Assembly: GCA_041666965.1 (NCBI GenBank)
Contig: JBAYFX010000002.1
Span: 8,728-72,727, forward strand
Direction: 5' to 3'
Source: JBAYFX01 sp041666965
GTDB taxonomy: Bacteria; Patescibacteriota; Microgenomatia; UBA12405
DNA length: 64,000 nt
In this document: positions 24,453 to 32,273 of the stretch, in pieces
Layout: each line of letters begins with the position of its first letter
How positions within the stretch are numbered: position 1 is the stretch's first letter
The notes under the pieces: generated by a model
Database searches by the model: none
What the model saw: the letters and a program-made list of their open reading frames with translations, nothing else
Told to the model about the DNA's origin: nothing
Made by a program: the position numbers and the translations under genes

Positions 24453-24947
24453 TTAATCTATCTTTCCCCCTTTAAACTCGCCGGTTTCCGACATGTCCGC
24501 CTGGCTGGCTTTCCCCTGCTTCCCGGTTTTAAAAGCGCTGCCCCGACTCTTTTTCCGTTTGGCCGGATTACTTGATTCTCCAAAGTTGGTCCATAGGCTT
24601 TGTTGCTCAGCAAGTTCGGCTAACCTTTGTTGGCGCAACTGTTCCAAAAACCTTTCCTGCTCTTCCTCTTCTTGAGTTTTGTTTTTACGTACCTCTTCAA
24701 TTTCCTGCCCCACATTCCTCCCCATAATCTGTTGTTTTATTTGTTCAATTTCTCTATTTTTGGCCTCTTCATCGGCCTGTTTTGCTTTATTATAATCATT
24801 AGTGTCCATTGCCTGAATATTCCCCAACCAATCCTTCCCGGTAATTACCCCATCCGCCATTTTAAAAGTTTCCTTCTTGGCAATCTCTACCGTTTCCGTT
24901 CCAATGGTTTTAATTCCCTGCCACCATTGTTTGGCAATTTGTTTCAT
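24453..24947 (-). CDS. conserved cytoplasmic protein with charged coiled coil, unknown
   Basis: A 164-residue soluble protein. The N-terminal part (FMKQIAKQWWQGIKTIGTETVEIAKKE, split around the start) may bind a membrane surface or partner. Residues about 55-115 form a Glu/Gln/Arg-rich coiled coil. A Lys/Gly/Ser-rich tail ends the protein. I use the ATG at 24947; an upstream in-frame TTG at 24983 would overlap recR. It directly follows recR, ybaB and dnaX, and probably belongs to that operon. I do not recognise the family. Confidence 0.6.
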   Translation of the reverse strand: MKQIAKQWWQGIKTIGTETVEIAKKETFKMADGVITGKDWLGNIQAMDTNDYNKAKQADEEAKNREIEQIKQQIMGRNVGQEIEEVRKNKTQEEEEQERFLEQLRQQRLAELAEQQSLWTNFGESSNPAKRKKSRGSAFKTGKQGKASQADMSETGEFKGGKID

Positions 24948-24960
24948 AAAAGAGTCTACC

Positions 24961-25563
24961 CTAAACTGACCGTTTTGACTCAATGGCCCGAGCTAAAGTG
25001 GCTACGTCCGCATAAGTCAAATCAGCCCCCATGGGCATTCCGCTTCCCACCCGATTGATTTCTACCCCCGGGTTCTGTTCTTTGATTTTTTTGCCCAAAT
25101 ATAATCCCGTAGCCTCCCCTTCAATTGTAAAACTCAGTGCCAACATCACCTCCTCCACTTCTTCATCTTTTATCCGGTCAAACAACTCTTTGACTCTTAT
25201 TTCATCCGGTCCAATATGCTCAAGCGGGTTAATCAAACCACCCAATACGTGATATAGCCCCTTATAACTACCGGTGTTTTCAATCGCAATTACATCCGTC
25301 ATTTTTTCCACCACTGCCACTATCTTTTTATTTCGGCTTACATCACAGCAAATCGAACAAATATCATCCTCAGTTAAGCTGAAACAAACCGTGCATCGCT
25401 TAATATTCTTTTTGGCATCTACCAAAGTTTGGGACAATTTAAAAGCTACTACTTCCGGCGACTCGGCAATATACAGGGCCAGCCTCTGAGCTGATTTTGG
25501 CCCAATCGAGGGCAAGGCCCCCAATGCCGCTACTAACTTGGATAAAGAATCAGGTAGTTCCAC
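24961..25563 (-). CDS. recR: recombination protein RecR
   Basis: Works with RecO/RecF-type mediators to load RecA at gaps. It has the N-terminal helix-hairpin-helix (LPSIGPKSAQRLALYI). The C4 zinc finger reads CTVCFSLTEDDICSICC. The Toprim domain shows VVEKMTDVIAIENTGSYKGLYHVLGG, and the C-terminal motif is GSGMPMGADLTYAD. Its 200 residues are typical. It sits one base after ybaB in the classic dnaX-ybaB-recR order. Confidence 0.96.
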   Translation of the reverse strand: MELPDSLSKLVAALGALPSIGPKSAQRLALYIAESPEVVAFKLSQTLVDAKKNIKRCTVCFSLTEDDICSICCDVSRNKKIVAVVEKMTDVIAIENTGSYKGLYHVLGGLINPLEHIGPDEIRVKELFDRIKDEEVEEVMLALSFTIEGEATGLYLGKKIKEQNPGVEINRVGSGMPMGADLTYADVATLARAIESKRSV

Positions 25564-25564
25564 G

Positions 25565-25813
25565 CTACATTAAACCATCAAGCCCGCCCATTTCTTTCAT
25601 TTTCCGGGCAGCCACTTCTTGGGCTTTTTTCATGGCTTTATTAATCACTTCCACTACAATTTTATTCTCTCCACCGTTAATGGTCAGTTTACGAATTTTG
25701 TTGTCTCCCGATACTTCTACCATCACCCCATTTTCTTCTACCACCACTACCTCCCCCTCAATCGCTCTCTTAAGTTTTAATGCCTGGGCAATCATTTTTG
25801 CTTTGTCAAACAT
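25565..25813 (-). CDS. ybaB: YbaB/EbfC nucleoid-associated protein
   Basis: A small dimeric DNA-binding protein. The helix-strand-strand-helix plan is clear: MFDKAKMIAQALK, VVVEENGVMVEVSGDNKIRKLTING, then VVEVINKAMKKAQEVAARKMKEM. At 82 residues it is shorter than the usual 100-110, lacking part of the N-terminal helix. Its position between dnaX and recR supports the call. Confidence 0.9.
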   Translation of the reverse strand: MFDKAKMIAQALKLKRAIEGEVVVVEENGVMVEVSGDNKIRKLTINGGENKIVVEVINKAMKKAQEVAARKMKEMGGLDGLM

Positions 25814-25853
25814 GGATTTTATTTACTTGTTAACTTTAAGTATCTTACCAGTA

Positions 25854-27350
25854 TTAGCCAAAAATTTCCCGGGCTGCTTGGTACAAATCTTTATTTTCCG
25901 GCTCCGTAGCGGGTTTGCTTCCTGCTTCCACAGATTCCACTTTTGGCACCACAATTGGCGGCTTTACTCCCGGTTTTCCCAATTTACATACAAACACCAG
26001 CTCGCTTCCCAACACCAGTTTTAGCACTTCTTCAATTACTCTCCGGTTTCGGGTCTCCTCAAGCCTTTCTTTGTGAAACGGATAAAATACTTCTACCGTC
26101 AGCTCATTTCCTTCCAGTTCTACTGGTTTGGTTGCTCTTAGAAATGCTTCAATTGAGTGGTTATAAGGCTTGACTTTAGCCAAAACTTCAGCCCATTTTT
26201 CCGCAATCTGCTCTAAACTTACACTACCCACTGCCACTTTTTTAACTATTTTTTCATCCTTTTGAGAAACTACTTCCTTTTTGGGTTGAGGAATTATTTC
26301 TTTAGTTGTAGTTGGAACGCTCCCAGGCTTTTCCTTAAATTTAACTACCGCTAACTCCAGGGGCAATTGTGATAACGGACAATATTTCATCTGTCCACTT
26401 GCTCCAATTAATTGGTCAATCCACCTAACCCAATAATTTCTCTTTTCATTGTCTCCCCCCCCTGCTAACAACTGTTGTTGGGAGGTTAGCACCAACCTTT
26501 CCAAAAACGCGCTAAAATCAACTCCTTTTTGCGCCATTTCCTCAATTTTAGCCAGTATTTCTTCAACTTCTTTTGTCTCCAAGTCGCTCAATAACTCACC
26601 AGCTCCATACGTACCCCAAATTCTTGAAGAAAACTTGGTCCATTCCTCATCCCCTATCTTTTTACCAACCTCTATTACCAGTTCATTAAGTAACCGGTGT
26701 AAATTTCTAAAACTCCCCTCGCTTTTAGCAATCAGCCCCGCTGCTACGGTTTGAGACATTTCCAACTCCTCACTTTTAACCACCCGGTCCAAAGACATTT
26801 TCAAATCTTCCTCTTTCCCAGCGTTAAATTCCACTTTTACTAATCTTGAAACTATGGTTTCGGGGATCTTTTGGGGGTCGGTCGTACACATTATAAAATA
26901 GGTGTTAGCTGGTGGTTCTTCCAAAAGTTTTAGTAGCGCTCCAAAAGCTTCCTTGGTCATCATTTGGGCCTCATCGATTATTATTACCTTATTTTTCAAT
27001 TTTGTTGGCGCCAAAAACACTTTTTCCTTCAACATTCTTACCTCATCAATTCCCCGGTTAGATGCCGCATCCATTTCCATAATATCCATTGATTTACCCC
27101 TACCAATTTCCAAACAATTTTCGCATTTTCCGCAAGCATCTGTTCCTTCTTTTAGGCAATTAACTGCCTTAGCAAAAATCCGAGCTGCACTGGTCTTTCC
27201 CGACCCCTTCGGTCCACAAAATAAATAGCTTTTGGGAATCGAGCCCTCAACAACTTTTTTTTTGAAAATTGAGCCCAATACTTCCCGTCCACTACTGTTA
27301 TCCAGCTCACTTATTGTTTGGGGTCGGTATTGAAGATAATAAACAGCCAT
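25854..27350 (-). CDS. dnaX: DNA polymerase III subunit gamma/tau
   Basis: Clamp-loader ATPase that organises the replicative polymerase. MAVYYLQYRPQTISELDNS is the family start. Walker A is FCGPKGSGKTSAAR, and the zinc module is CLKEGTDACGKCENC. Walker B reads KVIIIDEAQMMT, sensor 1 lies in YFIMCTTDPQKIP, and SRLVKVEF and SEGSFRNLHRLL follow. I take the ATG at 27350 (498 residues) over an in-frame TTG at 27380. The C-terminal third is divergent and may be the tau part. Confidence 0.95.
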   Translation of the reverse strand: MAVYYLQYRPQTISELDNSSGREVLGSIFKKKVVEGSIPKSYLFCGPKGSGKTSAARIFAKAVNCLKEGTDACGKCENCLEIGRGKSMDIMEMDAASNRGIDEVRMLKEKVFLAPTKLKNKVIIIDEAQMMTKEAFGALLKLLEEPPANTYFIMCTTDPQKIPETIVSRLVKVEFNAGKEEDLKMSLDRVVKSEELEMSQTVAAGLIAKSEGSFRNLHRLLNELVIEVGKKIGDEEWTKFSSRIWGTYGAGELLSDLETKEVEEILAKIEEMAQKGVDFSAFLERLVLTSQQQLLAGGGDNEKRNYWVRWIDQLIGASGQMKYCPLSQLPLELAVVKFKEKPGSVPTTTKEIIPQPKKEVVSQKDEKIVKKVAVGSVSLEQIAEKWAEVLAKVKPYNHSIEAFLRATKPVELEGNELTVEVFYPFHKERLEETRNRRVIEEVLKLVLGSELVFVCKLGKPGVKPPIVVPKVESVEAGSKPATEPENKDLYQAAREIFG

Positions 27351-27389
27351 CGTCCCATTTAACCAAACCCACACCCCCAATACAAGTTA

Positions 27390-27764
27390 TCAGAATTCCA
27401 AATTGGAAAAGCCATGCTCAAGCCATTCCCGAGCTACCAATTTTACGTCAATTTTATTACACTTTGCTTCTTTTATTAACAGTGGTCCACATATCACCAC
27501 ATCCCCCACTCTAAAAATCCCATCCATGTCCGGCTCTCTATTTTTAGTCGGAAAAGTTAACACTTGCGGCACATAACTCCTTCGTCGATATTCCTGATTT
27601 AGTTTTTTTGCCTTATACTCCCCTACCAGCCATAAGCCAACTTCTCCCCTCAATTTTTCAAACTTTTTCTTTTGGCACATTTGCTCAATTTCACCTCGCC
27701 AATTTATCCGGTCAAACTTGTTTACCCACGAACCGCCTAAAATTACTGTTACGTTAGTTTCCAC
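27390..27764 (-). CDS. degenerate YbeY-like protein
   Basis: YbeY is a metal-dependent RNase that matures 16S rRNA. The match is in the middle: AKKLNQEYRRRSYVPQVLTFP resembles LN..YR.KD.PTDVLSFP, and VGDVVICGPLLIKEA resembles LGDIVIS...AxxEA. The protein stops after WLEHGFSNLEF, where functional YbeY has HGxLHLxGYDH. Only one of the three metal-binding histidines is left, so nuclease activity is doubtful. It has 124 residues, and lies between yqeY (11-base overlap) and dnaX. Confidence 0.65.
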   Translation of the reverse strand: METNVTVILGGSWVNKFDRINWRGEIEQMCQKKKFEKLRGEVGLWLVGEYKAKKLNQEYRRRSYVPQVLTFPTKNREPDMDGIFRVGDVVICGPLLIKEAKCNKIDVKLVAREWLEHGFSNLEF

Positions 27765-28194
27765 TTAGTTTTTTCTTAACCAGCTCCGACACCTGTCCTC
27801 CACTAGCTCGTCCCAAACTCTCAGCTATTACTTTCCGCATAATCGCTCCAAAATCTCTGTCTCCATCAGCCATAGCCCTGTCTATCATAACCTCAAGCTC
27901 ATCTTGATCCAAAGCTTTTGGTAAATAACTCTCCAACACTGCAATCTCTTTGGCTTCTGCTGCCGCTAACTCAATCCTTCCGGCGTCTTCAAATAATTTT
28001 TTAGCTTCTTGCTTATTCTTTAATTCTTTTTGCAATACCTTAGTTTCTTCAACCTCATTAAATTCATCCGCCGGAAGTTGTAGCGCCCGCTTGTCAATCA
28101 ATGAAATTAAGTACCTTAAAATATCCACCATCTCTTGATCGTGGTTTTTTAAAGCCTTATCGGCTTCGGTTTTAAGTTTATCTCTTAACAACAT
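27754..28194 (-). CDS. yqeY: YqeY/GatB-like domain protein
   Basis: A 146-residue protein. MLLRDKLKTEADKALKNHD is the usual beginning. KKLFEDAGRIELAAAEAKEIAVLESYLPKAL is the family's central signature, and GAIMRKVIAESLGRASGGQVSELVKKKL matches the GatB C-terminal tail domain (GxVMK...GRADGxxV). Function is not well defined; the domain resembles the tRNA-contacting tail of GatB. It follows rpsU, a common pairing, and overlaps it by 17 bases. Confidence 0.92.
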   Translation of the reverse strand: MLLRDKLKTEADKALKNHDQEMVDILRYLISLIDKRALQLPADEFNEVEETKVLQKELKNKQEAKKLFEDAGRIELAAAEAKEIAVLESYLPKALDQDELEVMIDRAMADGDRDFGAIMRKVIAESLGRASGGQVSELVKKKLSGN

Positions 28195-28396
28195 TGCGTC
28201 TCCTTTTGGATCGGCGGCGACACTTATCCCGCCAAATAATTACTTTTTTCTGAGCATACCGAGCGGCCGCCTTACTTACATAAGCCGTTCGCTTGCGGAT
28301 TTCATCGGCTACATCCTCATCTAAGCTGATGCGCCTAAATTTCCCAATAATATCGTCTTTAGATTCTCCTTTGTTTTTTGTTACTATAATAGACAA
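28178..28396 (-). CDS. rpsU: 30S ribosomal protein S21
   Basis: bS21: VTKNKGESKDDIIGKFRRIS corresponds to the family's V..ENE..D.AL.RFKR, followed by RKRTAYVSKAAARYAQKK and an Arg-rich tail. I choose a TTG start at 28396 (72 residues). A perfect AAGGAGG lies eight bases upstream of it, whereas the earlier GTG at 28405 would overlap that ribosome-binding site. This is one of the few strong Shine-Dalgarno sites here. Confidence 0.85.
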   Translation of the reverse strand: MSIIVTKNKGESKDDIIGKFRRISLDEDVADEIRKRTAYVSKAAARYAQKKVIIWRDKCRRRSKRRRNVVKR

Positions 28397-28404
28397 AAAA
28401 TTCA

Positions 28405-28411
28405 CCTCCTT
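28405..28411 (-). promoter_or_regulatory. strong Shine-Dalgarno site of rpsU
   Basis: AAGGAGG on the minus strand, eight bases before the TTG at 28396. It decides the start codon, because the in-frame GTG at 28405 overlaps it. Confidence 0.7.
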
Positions 28412-28435
28412 AATTTGTTCCTATTTTACCTGTGA

Positions 28436-29230
28436 TTAACGCCCTTGTAAACACTTAATCACATCCAGGCTGTTAACTACTCCGTTCCCATCAAAATCCG
28501 TCCCATTGCTACATTCGGCTTTAACCGTTCCCGCCGGTGTTACTGTTATCGTTGTAAGAGGAATCACTGGCGTTGTTGCCGATACTGTTGTTGGTAATGC
28601 TGTTCCCGCTCGAGTTTTAAAGCAGGTAATAATGTCTATTGAGTTAGTAACTCCATCATGATTATAATCAACATCACTTTCACAACCCGCCTTAACTACC
28701 GGTGGGGTAACTGTCAGCATGTTTGTTGGCATAGGTTGAACTACTGGAGCTGTCGGTAATATTTCTTCTCGGTTCTCCCCTCCTCCTATTGGTCTTTCTA
28801 TCCCACTGCCAACTTTTGTGTTAAACGAAAAAGGAATTCCGGCGTTATCAAACACTTCCCACTCACTTTTCTTGGCTTCATCCTCCCCCGCTCGTATTCT
28901 AAAATAATAGTTTATATTCACTTTTAACGGGGTCAATACCACTGAATGAGATAGTGACCCGCTGGCTCCATCAATCTCACTTCTTAATAACAAACTGGCT
29001 GGCGTCGTCCCATATTCCACGTATCCCCGGCTTTCTTTGGTTGTTTTCCAACTTATCGTCACACTTCTACCATCGGCCGTTACATTACTAGTTACCTCAC
29101 TTGGTTGAAAATCAGCCGTTGCCCCAGACATATAAGTTTTTACAGTATCCATACCCAAAATTCCTAAAATCACCACCATTCCCATAATTACCACCAGTAT
29201 TACAGTCTTTATTTTAGAAGCTCCCCTCAT
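28436..29230 (-). CDS. membrane-anchored surface protein: fibronectin III plus dockerin-like repeats
   Basis: A 264-residue exported protein. Its N-terminal anchor (about residues 7-30) is followed by a fibronectin-III-like domain (PSEVTSNVTADGRSVTISWKT...YVEYGTTP...YYFRIRAGE). A Thr/Pro linker comes next. Two dockerin-type calcium loops then appear: DYNHDGVTNSIDI and DFDGNGVVNSLDV, each preceded by a Cys and joined by a Thr/Pro spacer. Dockerins bind cohesins, and cohesin-like proteins are encoded directly upstream, so a non-covalent surface complex is likely. It is the last gene of this operon. Confidence 0.8.
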   Translation of the reverse strand: MRGASKIKTVILVVIMGMVVILGILGMDTVKTYMSGATADFQPSEVTSNVTADGRSVTISWKTTKESRGYVEYGTTPASLLLRSEIDGASGSLSHSVVLTPLKVNINYYFRIRAGEDEAKKSEWEVFDNAGIPFSFNTKVGSGIERPIGGGENREEILPTAPVVQPMPTNMLTVTPPVVKAGCESDVDYNHDGVTNSIDIITCFKTRAGTALPTTVSATTPVIPLTTITVTPAGTVKAECSNGTDFDGNGVVNSLDVIKCLQGR

Positions 29231-29231
29231 T

Positions 29232-29909
29232 TTATTTAAGTCCGATTATATATTTCCCCAAGGTTAACACCGCCAGTCCTAAAACACTTAGTATGACTGT
29301 ATTTTCTGCCCCTCCTGTTCTTGGTAATTCACTACTAGGTGTTGGTGTCGGCGTCGAGCTTGTAGTTGTTGTCGTCTCACCGCTTCCGGCTGTTATTTCA
29401 TACGACCCGCTTTGATTAGCGGCGCAACTTACAATGTCTACTGCCTCACTACTAATGATGTTCGATTCCTTAACCGAGTCCGCCAAGCAATTAAAATTTA
29501 CCGCCGCAGTTCCGGTGGTCTTACCTTTAAAAGTAATCGTAAATAAATCCCCTTTAGCCGCCACCCCTGCCAAAGCACTGGGGTCACTTGGAGGTAAAGT
29601 TATCTCTATTTTTCCGGTATCGTTATGAATTAATGGAACAAAATTGTTACTGTCATACACGAAACCCGGGTTAGATATTGGCTCTACAGACACCGCTTCT
29701 AATTTAGTCGCATTAAAATCAATTACTACATCAGCACTAATAATAGGCACTGAATCTGAGTCTACCCCCACCGTTACCTTAAAAGTGCCCCCCACAGGCG
29801 TGCTCCCAGTAGTTGGCGATAAAGTAAAATTAGCCACGGCCCCAACAGCCCCTACGCTGCCCGCGCCAATTAGCGCCATTAAAACTAAAATATTTAATAC
29901 TTTTTTCAT
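29232..29909 (-). CDS. cohesin-like surface protein with LPXTG-type sorting signal
   Basis: A 225-residue protein with a signal peptide (about residues 1-26). The cohesin-like beta domain (about 29-170) shows GGTFKVTVGVDSDSVPIISADVVIDFNATKLEAVSV and GDLFTITFKGKTTGTAAVNF. A Thr/Ser/Pro linker leads to LPRTG, then a hydrophobic stretch and a short basic end (GLK). This is the layout of a sortase-anchored protein. No sortase gene is in the window. The one-base gap to the dockerin gene indicates joint translation. Confidence 0.82.
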   Translation of the reverse strand: MKKVLNILVLMALIGAGSVGAVGAVANFTLSPTTGSTPVGGTFKVTVGVDSDSVPIISADVVIDFNATKLEAVSVEPISNPGFVYDSNNFVPLIHNDTGKIEITLPPSDPSALAGVAAKGDLFTITFKGKTTGTAAVNFNCLADSVKESNIISSEAVDIVSCAANQSGSYEITAGSGETTTTTSSTPTPTPSSELPRTGGAENTVILSVLGLAVLTLGKYIIGLK

Positions 29910-30541
29910 TACTTCAAAATGCTAACACTTAAGTCACCACTGTTAAAAGGTATCACCTTACTGGTTCCAGTTTCAACTAACATAGTTTCTGCCTCAGACT
30001 GGCCTTCACCCATAATTTTAAAACTAGTTTTACCACTTTCTAGTGGAGTAAAATAAATTCTTGCCAGTGCCACACTGCCCGCCGCTGTAAGTCGGTAACC
30101 GCTAGGTGAAGAAATTAGATAATTAACTAAAGCCACGTTTCCCTTTTTACTGATTTTGGCCACAATTGGCTTAGGCATCGAATTGTTAATCTCAACTCTC
30201 TCCAGTGCCACTTTCTGGGTATCTACTTCAACATATACGCTTACCGCATCAAAACTCTTGCTCACAGTCGTACTCATCATCACATCCACAAAACTCAATT
30301 GGTCTACAACTACACTAGCCTTTTCTGCCTCTAGTTTTATGGTTACATCCTCATTATTGGCAACTTTACTCACTTCTGGGACGTCTTTATCGACCTCAAT
30401 AATTTCAGGTTTATAACTTATTTGCCTTTGGGTTTTCTGACTCTCTAAACTATTTACCAAAACTACACTTTCTACCAAAACCAACACCGCAATAATTGGA
30501 ATAATTATTTTTAGATATTTTTTGCTAATCATATTTGTCAT
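29909..30541 (-). CDS. membrane-anchored cohesin-like protein
   Basis: A 210-residue protein with an N-terminal membrane anchor (about residues 10-30) and one extracytoplasmic beta domain. VVVDQLSFVDVMMSTTVSKSFDAVSVYVEVDTQKVALERVEI and GSVALARIYFTPLESGKTSFKI follow the cohesin pattern: two-sheet sandwich, with strand A, then V.V..DT.KV.L..V, then LA.I.F.....G. It lacks a sorting signal, so it stays in the membrane. Its start and the next gene's stop are adjacent, as in an operon. Confidence 0.7.
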   Translation of the reverse strand: MTNMISKKYLKIIIPIIAVLVLVESVVLVNSLESQKTQRQISYKPEIIEVDKDVPEVSKVANNEDVTIKLEAEKASVVVDQLSFVDVMMSTTVSKSFDAVSVYVEVDTQKVALERVEINNSMPKPIVAKISKKGNVALVNYLISSPSGYRLTAAGSVALARIYFTPLESGKTSFKIMGEGQSEAETMLVETGTSKVIPFNSGDLSVSILK

Positions 30542-30547
30542 TACTTT

Positions 30548-32269
30548 TTAATATTGTTGGTCTTGCCTCTCTTTTAATGTTTGAGCTAGCAAACTTAAGT
30601 CAGCCGACGACATTTGACAATCCCCGTCCATATCGGTTACCAGGGCATTACTGTCCTTTGGTACCGAACTCCTGGCTAAAGCCGCCGTCTTAACCACCGA
30701 ATAATCAAGTCCATTACAAACACCGTCCGGACCCGATGAGTTCTTACCCACTACGTCGCAAGCCATATCCGGGTATGCGGTAAAGTCATAAACCTGACTG
30801 GTTGTTGCCACAGTAGTTAAGCTAATTTCTCCCCCGGGTAAATTATAAAAGCTGTCCTGTTTATCCTTGGCGTACTTAACTTGTAAATGTCTTGGTCCTT
30901 TAATAAACACCGACAAACCGCTTGAACCGGTAAAGTCAGTCAAAGCCAACGAGCCTTTGTACACCCGTAGGTTACCGGCTACCAAACCGTCCGGAGTCGG
31001 AGTATGGTTATAAGTTTTCACCAAATCCCCCTTTCGAACCGTAATTACCACCGGCCAATTGGACGCACATTCATTATTGTTTTTTACACCGGCGTAAGTA
31101 ATCCGATAATTAAGTATTGGTGCGGCGGTTGTCTCAACTACGCATGATGTTCCCCCGGCCTCACACTCAGCCACGCTTAAATATTGGCCACCGCTACTTT
31201 GACTACAAATATATTTACCAGTAGCTGTATTACATGTTTCTCGGTTGTATTTGGCTACAGCCACCTCACAGCCCGCATCCGCCTCACAACCTTCCTTCGT
31301 GTTAAATGTCCCGTCAGCTACCTGAATACAAGTCCAAGCACCTGTGGCTGTGTTACATGAAGCCGCAGTTGTCCCGTGACCCCACTTGTTTATCTTCACA
31401 CAGTTAGCATCGGCTGTTACACACTCCGCCTCAGTCGCAAAGTCAGCTCCACTGGCTACCAAATTACATGTATATTCTCCGACCTGAGTATTACATCCGG
31501 TTCTGACATATCCTCCAACTTCAGACTCACAACCTTGGGTATTTTGACATTCCGCCTCAGTCGCAAATTCACCGTTGGCACTTTGCTCACAAAACCATTT
31601 CCCAGTAGTTGTGTTACATCCTTCTGTCTTACTCCATTTGGTCACTCCTTGACTAAATGTCATTTCCACTCCGTTTACTACCCCGATTTCCAAATACAAA
31701 TCAGTACTTCCTTCCACTGGGTTAAACCCTGTCACTTTCGACATATCCTTTACAATTTCAATATTTTCATTACCGCTGGCCAAGGCAGTAAACTCCACCA
31801 CTCCCACCAACACCGTCCCCTCTCCCAATTGGGCTTTTGGTTTCTCGGATTTTATCTCAATATTGGCACATGTTTTACCCGCTTGTGCTCCCGCACCCTC
31901 TTCCAGTTGAGATACCATAATCATATTGAATTTGTCCCCTACCCGTACTTGCTCTGAAATATCTCCGGTTTCACTGGCCTCAATTGTCACTTTGTTTCCA
32001 AAGCACATATATGTCTTAACATAATCCACCTTGGCCTTTTCCCCTTCCGCTCCCATGGCCTTAGTATCTACATATATTTGTATCGAAAACTTATCACCAA
32101 CACTTTTAGTAGTTGCTGAAGATACCAGTAACATATCCGTACCGGCAAAGGCAGCACTGCGTCTGTTGTCCTGGTTCCTGTTTACTAAAACTAACGCAGC
32201 TACTAAGGCTATTGATAATAAAATCAATACCAAATAAGAGGTTGGGTTGGTTGTCGTTTTTTTTCTCAT
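30548..32269 (-). CDS. surface protein: cohesin-like domain, Cys-rich repeats, dockerin-like end
   Basis: A 573-residue exported protein. After an N-terminal anchor (residues 12-30) comes a cohesin-like domain to about residue 210. Then come about four Cys-rich units of roughly 40 residues with the pattern CNTxTGxxxCxQxxxGxFxTxxEC (seen near CNTTTGKWFC, CNTQVGEYTC, CNTATGAWTC and CNTATGKYIC). A beta domain follows. The end holds two dockerin-like loops (GPDGVCNGLDY and DMDGDCQMSSADL). Bearing both a cohesin-like and a dockerin-like part, it could link other proteins in a chain. Confidence 0.78.
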   Translation of the reverse strand: MRKKTTTNPTSYLVLILLSIALVAALVLVNRNQDNRRSAAFAGTDMLLVSSATTKSVGDKFSIQIYVDTKAMGAEGEKAKVDYVKTYMCFGNKVTIEASETGDISEQVRVGDKFNMIMVSQLEEGAGAQAGKTCANIEIKSEKPKAQLGEGTVLVGVVEFTALASGNENIEIVKDMSKVTGFNPVEGSTDLYLEIGVVNGVEMTFSQGVTKWSKTEGCNTTTGKWFCEQSANGEFATEAECQNTQGCESEVGGYVRTGCNTQVGEYTCNLVASGADFATEAECVTADANCVKINKWGHGTTAASCNTATGAWTCIQVADGTFNTKEGCEADAGCEVAVAKYNRETCNTATGKYICSQSSGGQYLSVAECEAGGTSCVVETTAAPILNYRITYAGVKNNNECASNWPVVITVRKGDLVKTYNHTPTPDGLVAGNLRVYKGSLALTDFTGSSGLSVFIKGPRHLQVKYAKDKQDSFYNLPGGEISLTTVATTSQVYDFTAYPDMACDVVGKNSSGPDGVCNGLDYSVVKTAALARSSVPKDSNALVTDMDGDCQMSSADLSLLAQTLKERQDQQY

Positions 32270-32273
32270 TTTA

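Noticed and set aside
31376..31957. 193-codon plus-strand ORF inside a surface-protein gene
   Set aside because: Lies antisense to repeats with regular cysteine spacing, which are clearly the coding frame.
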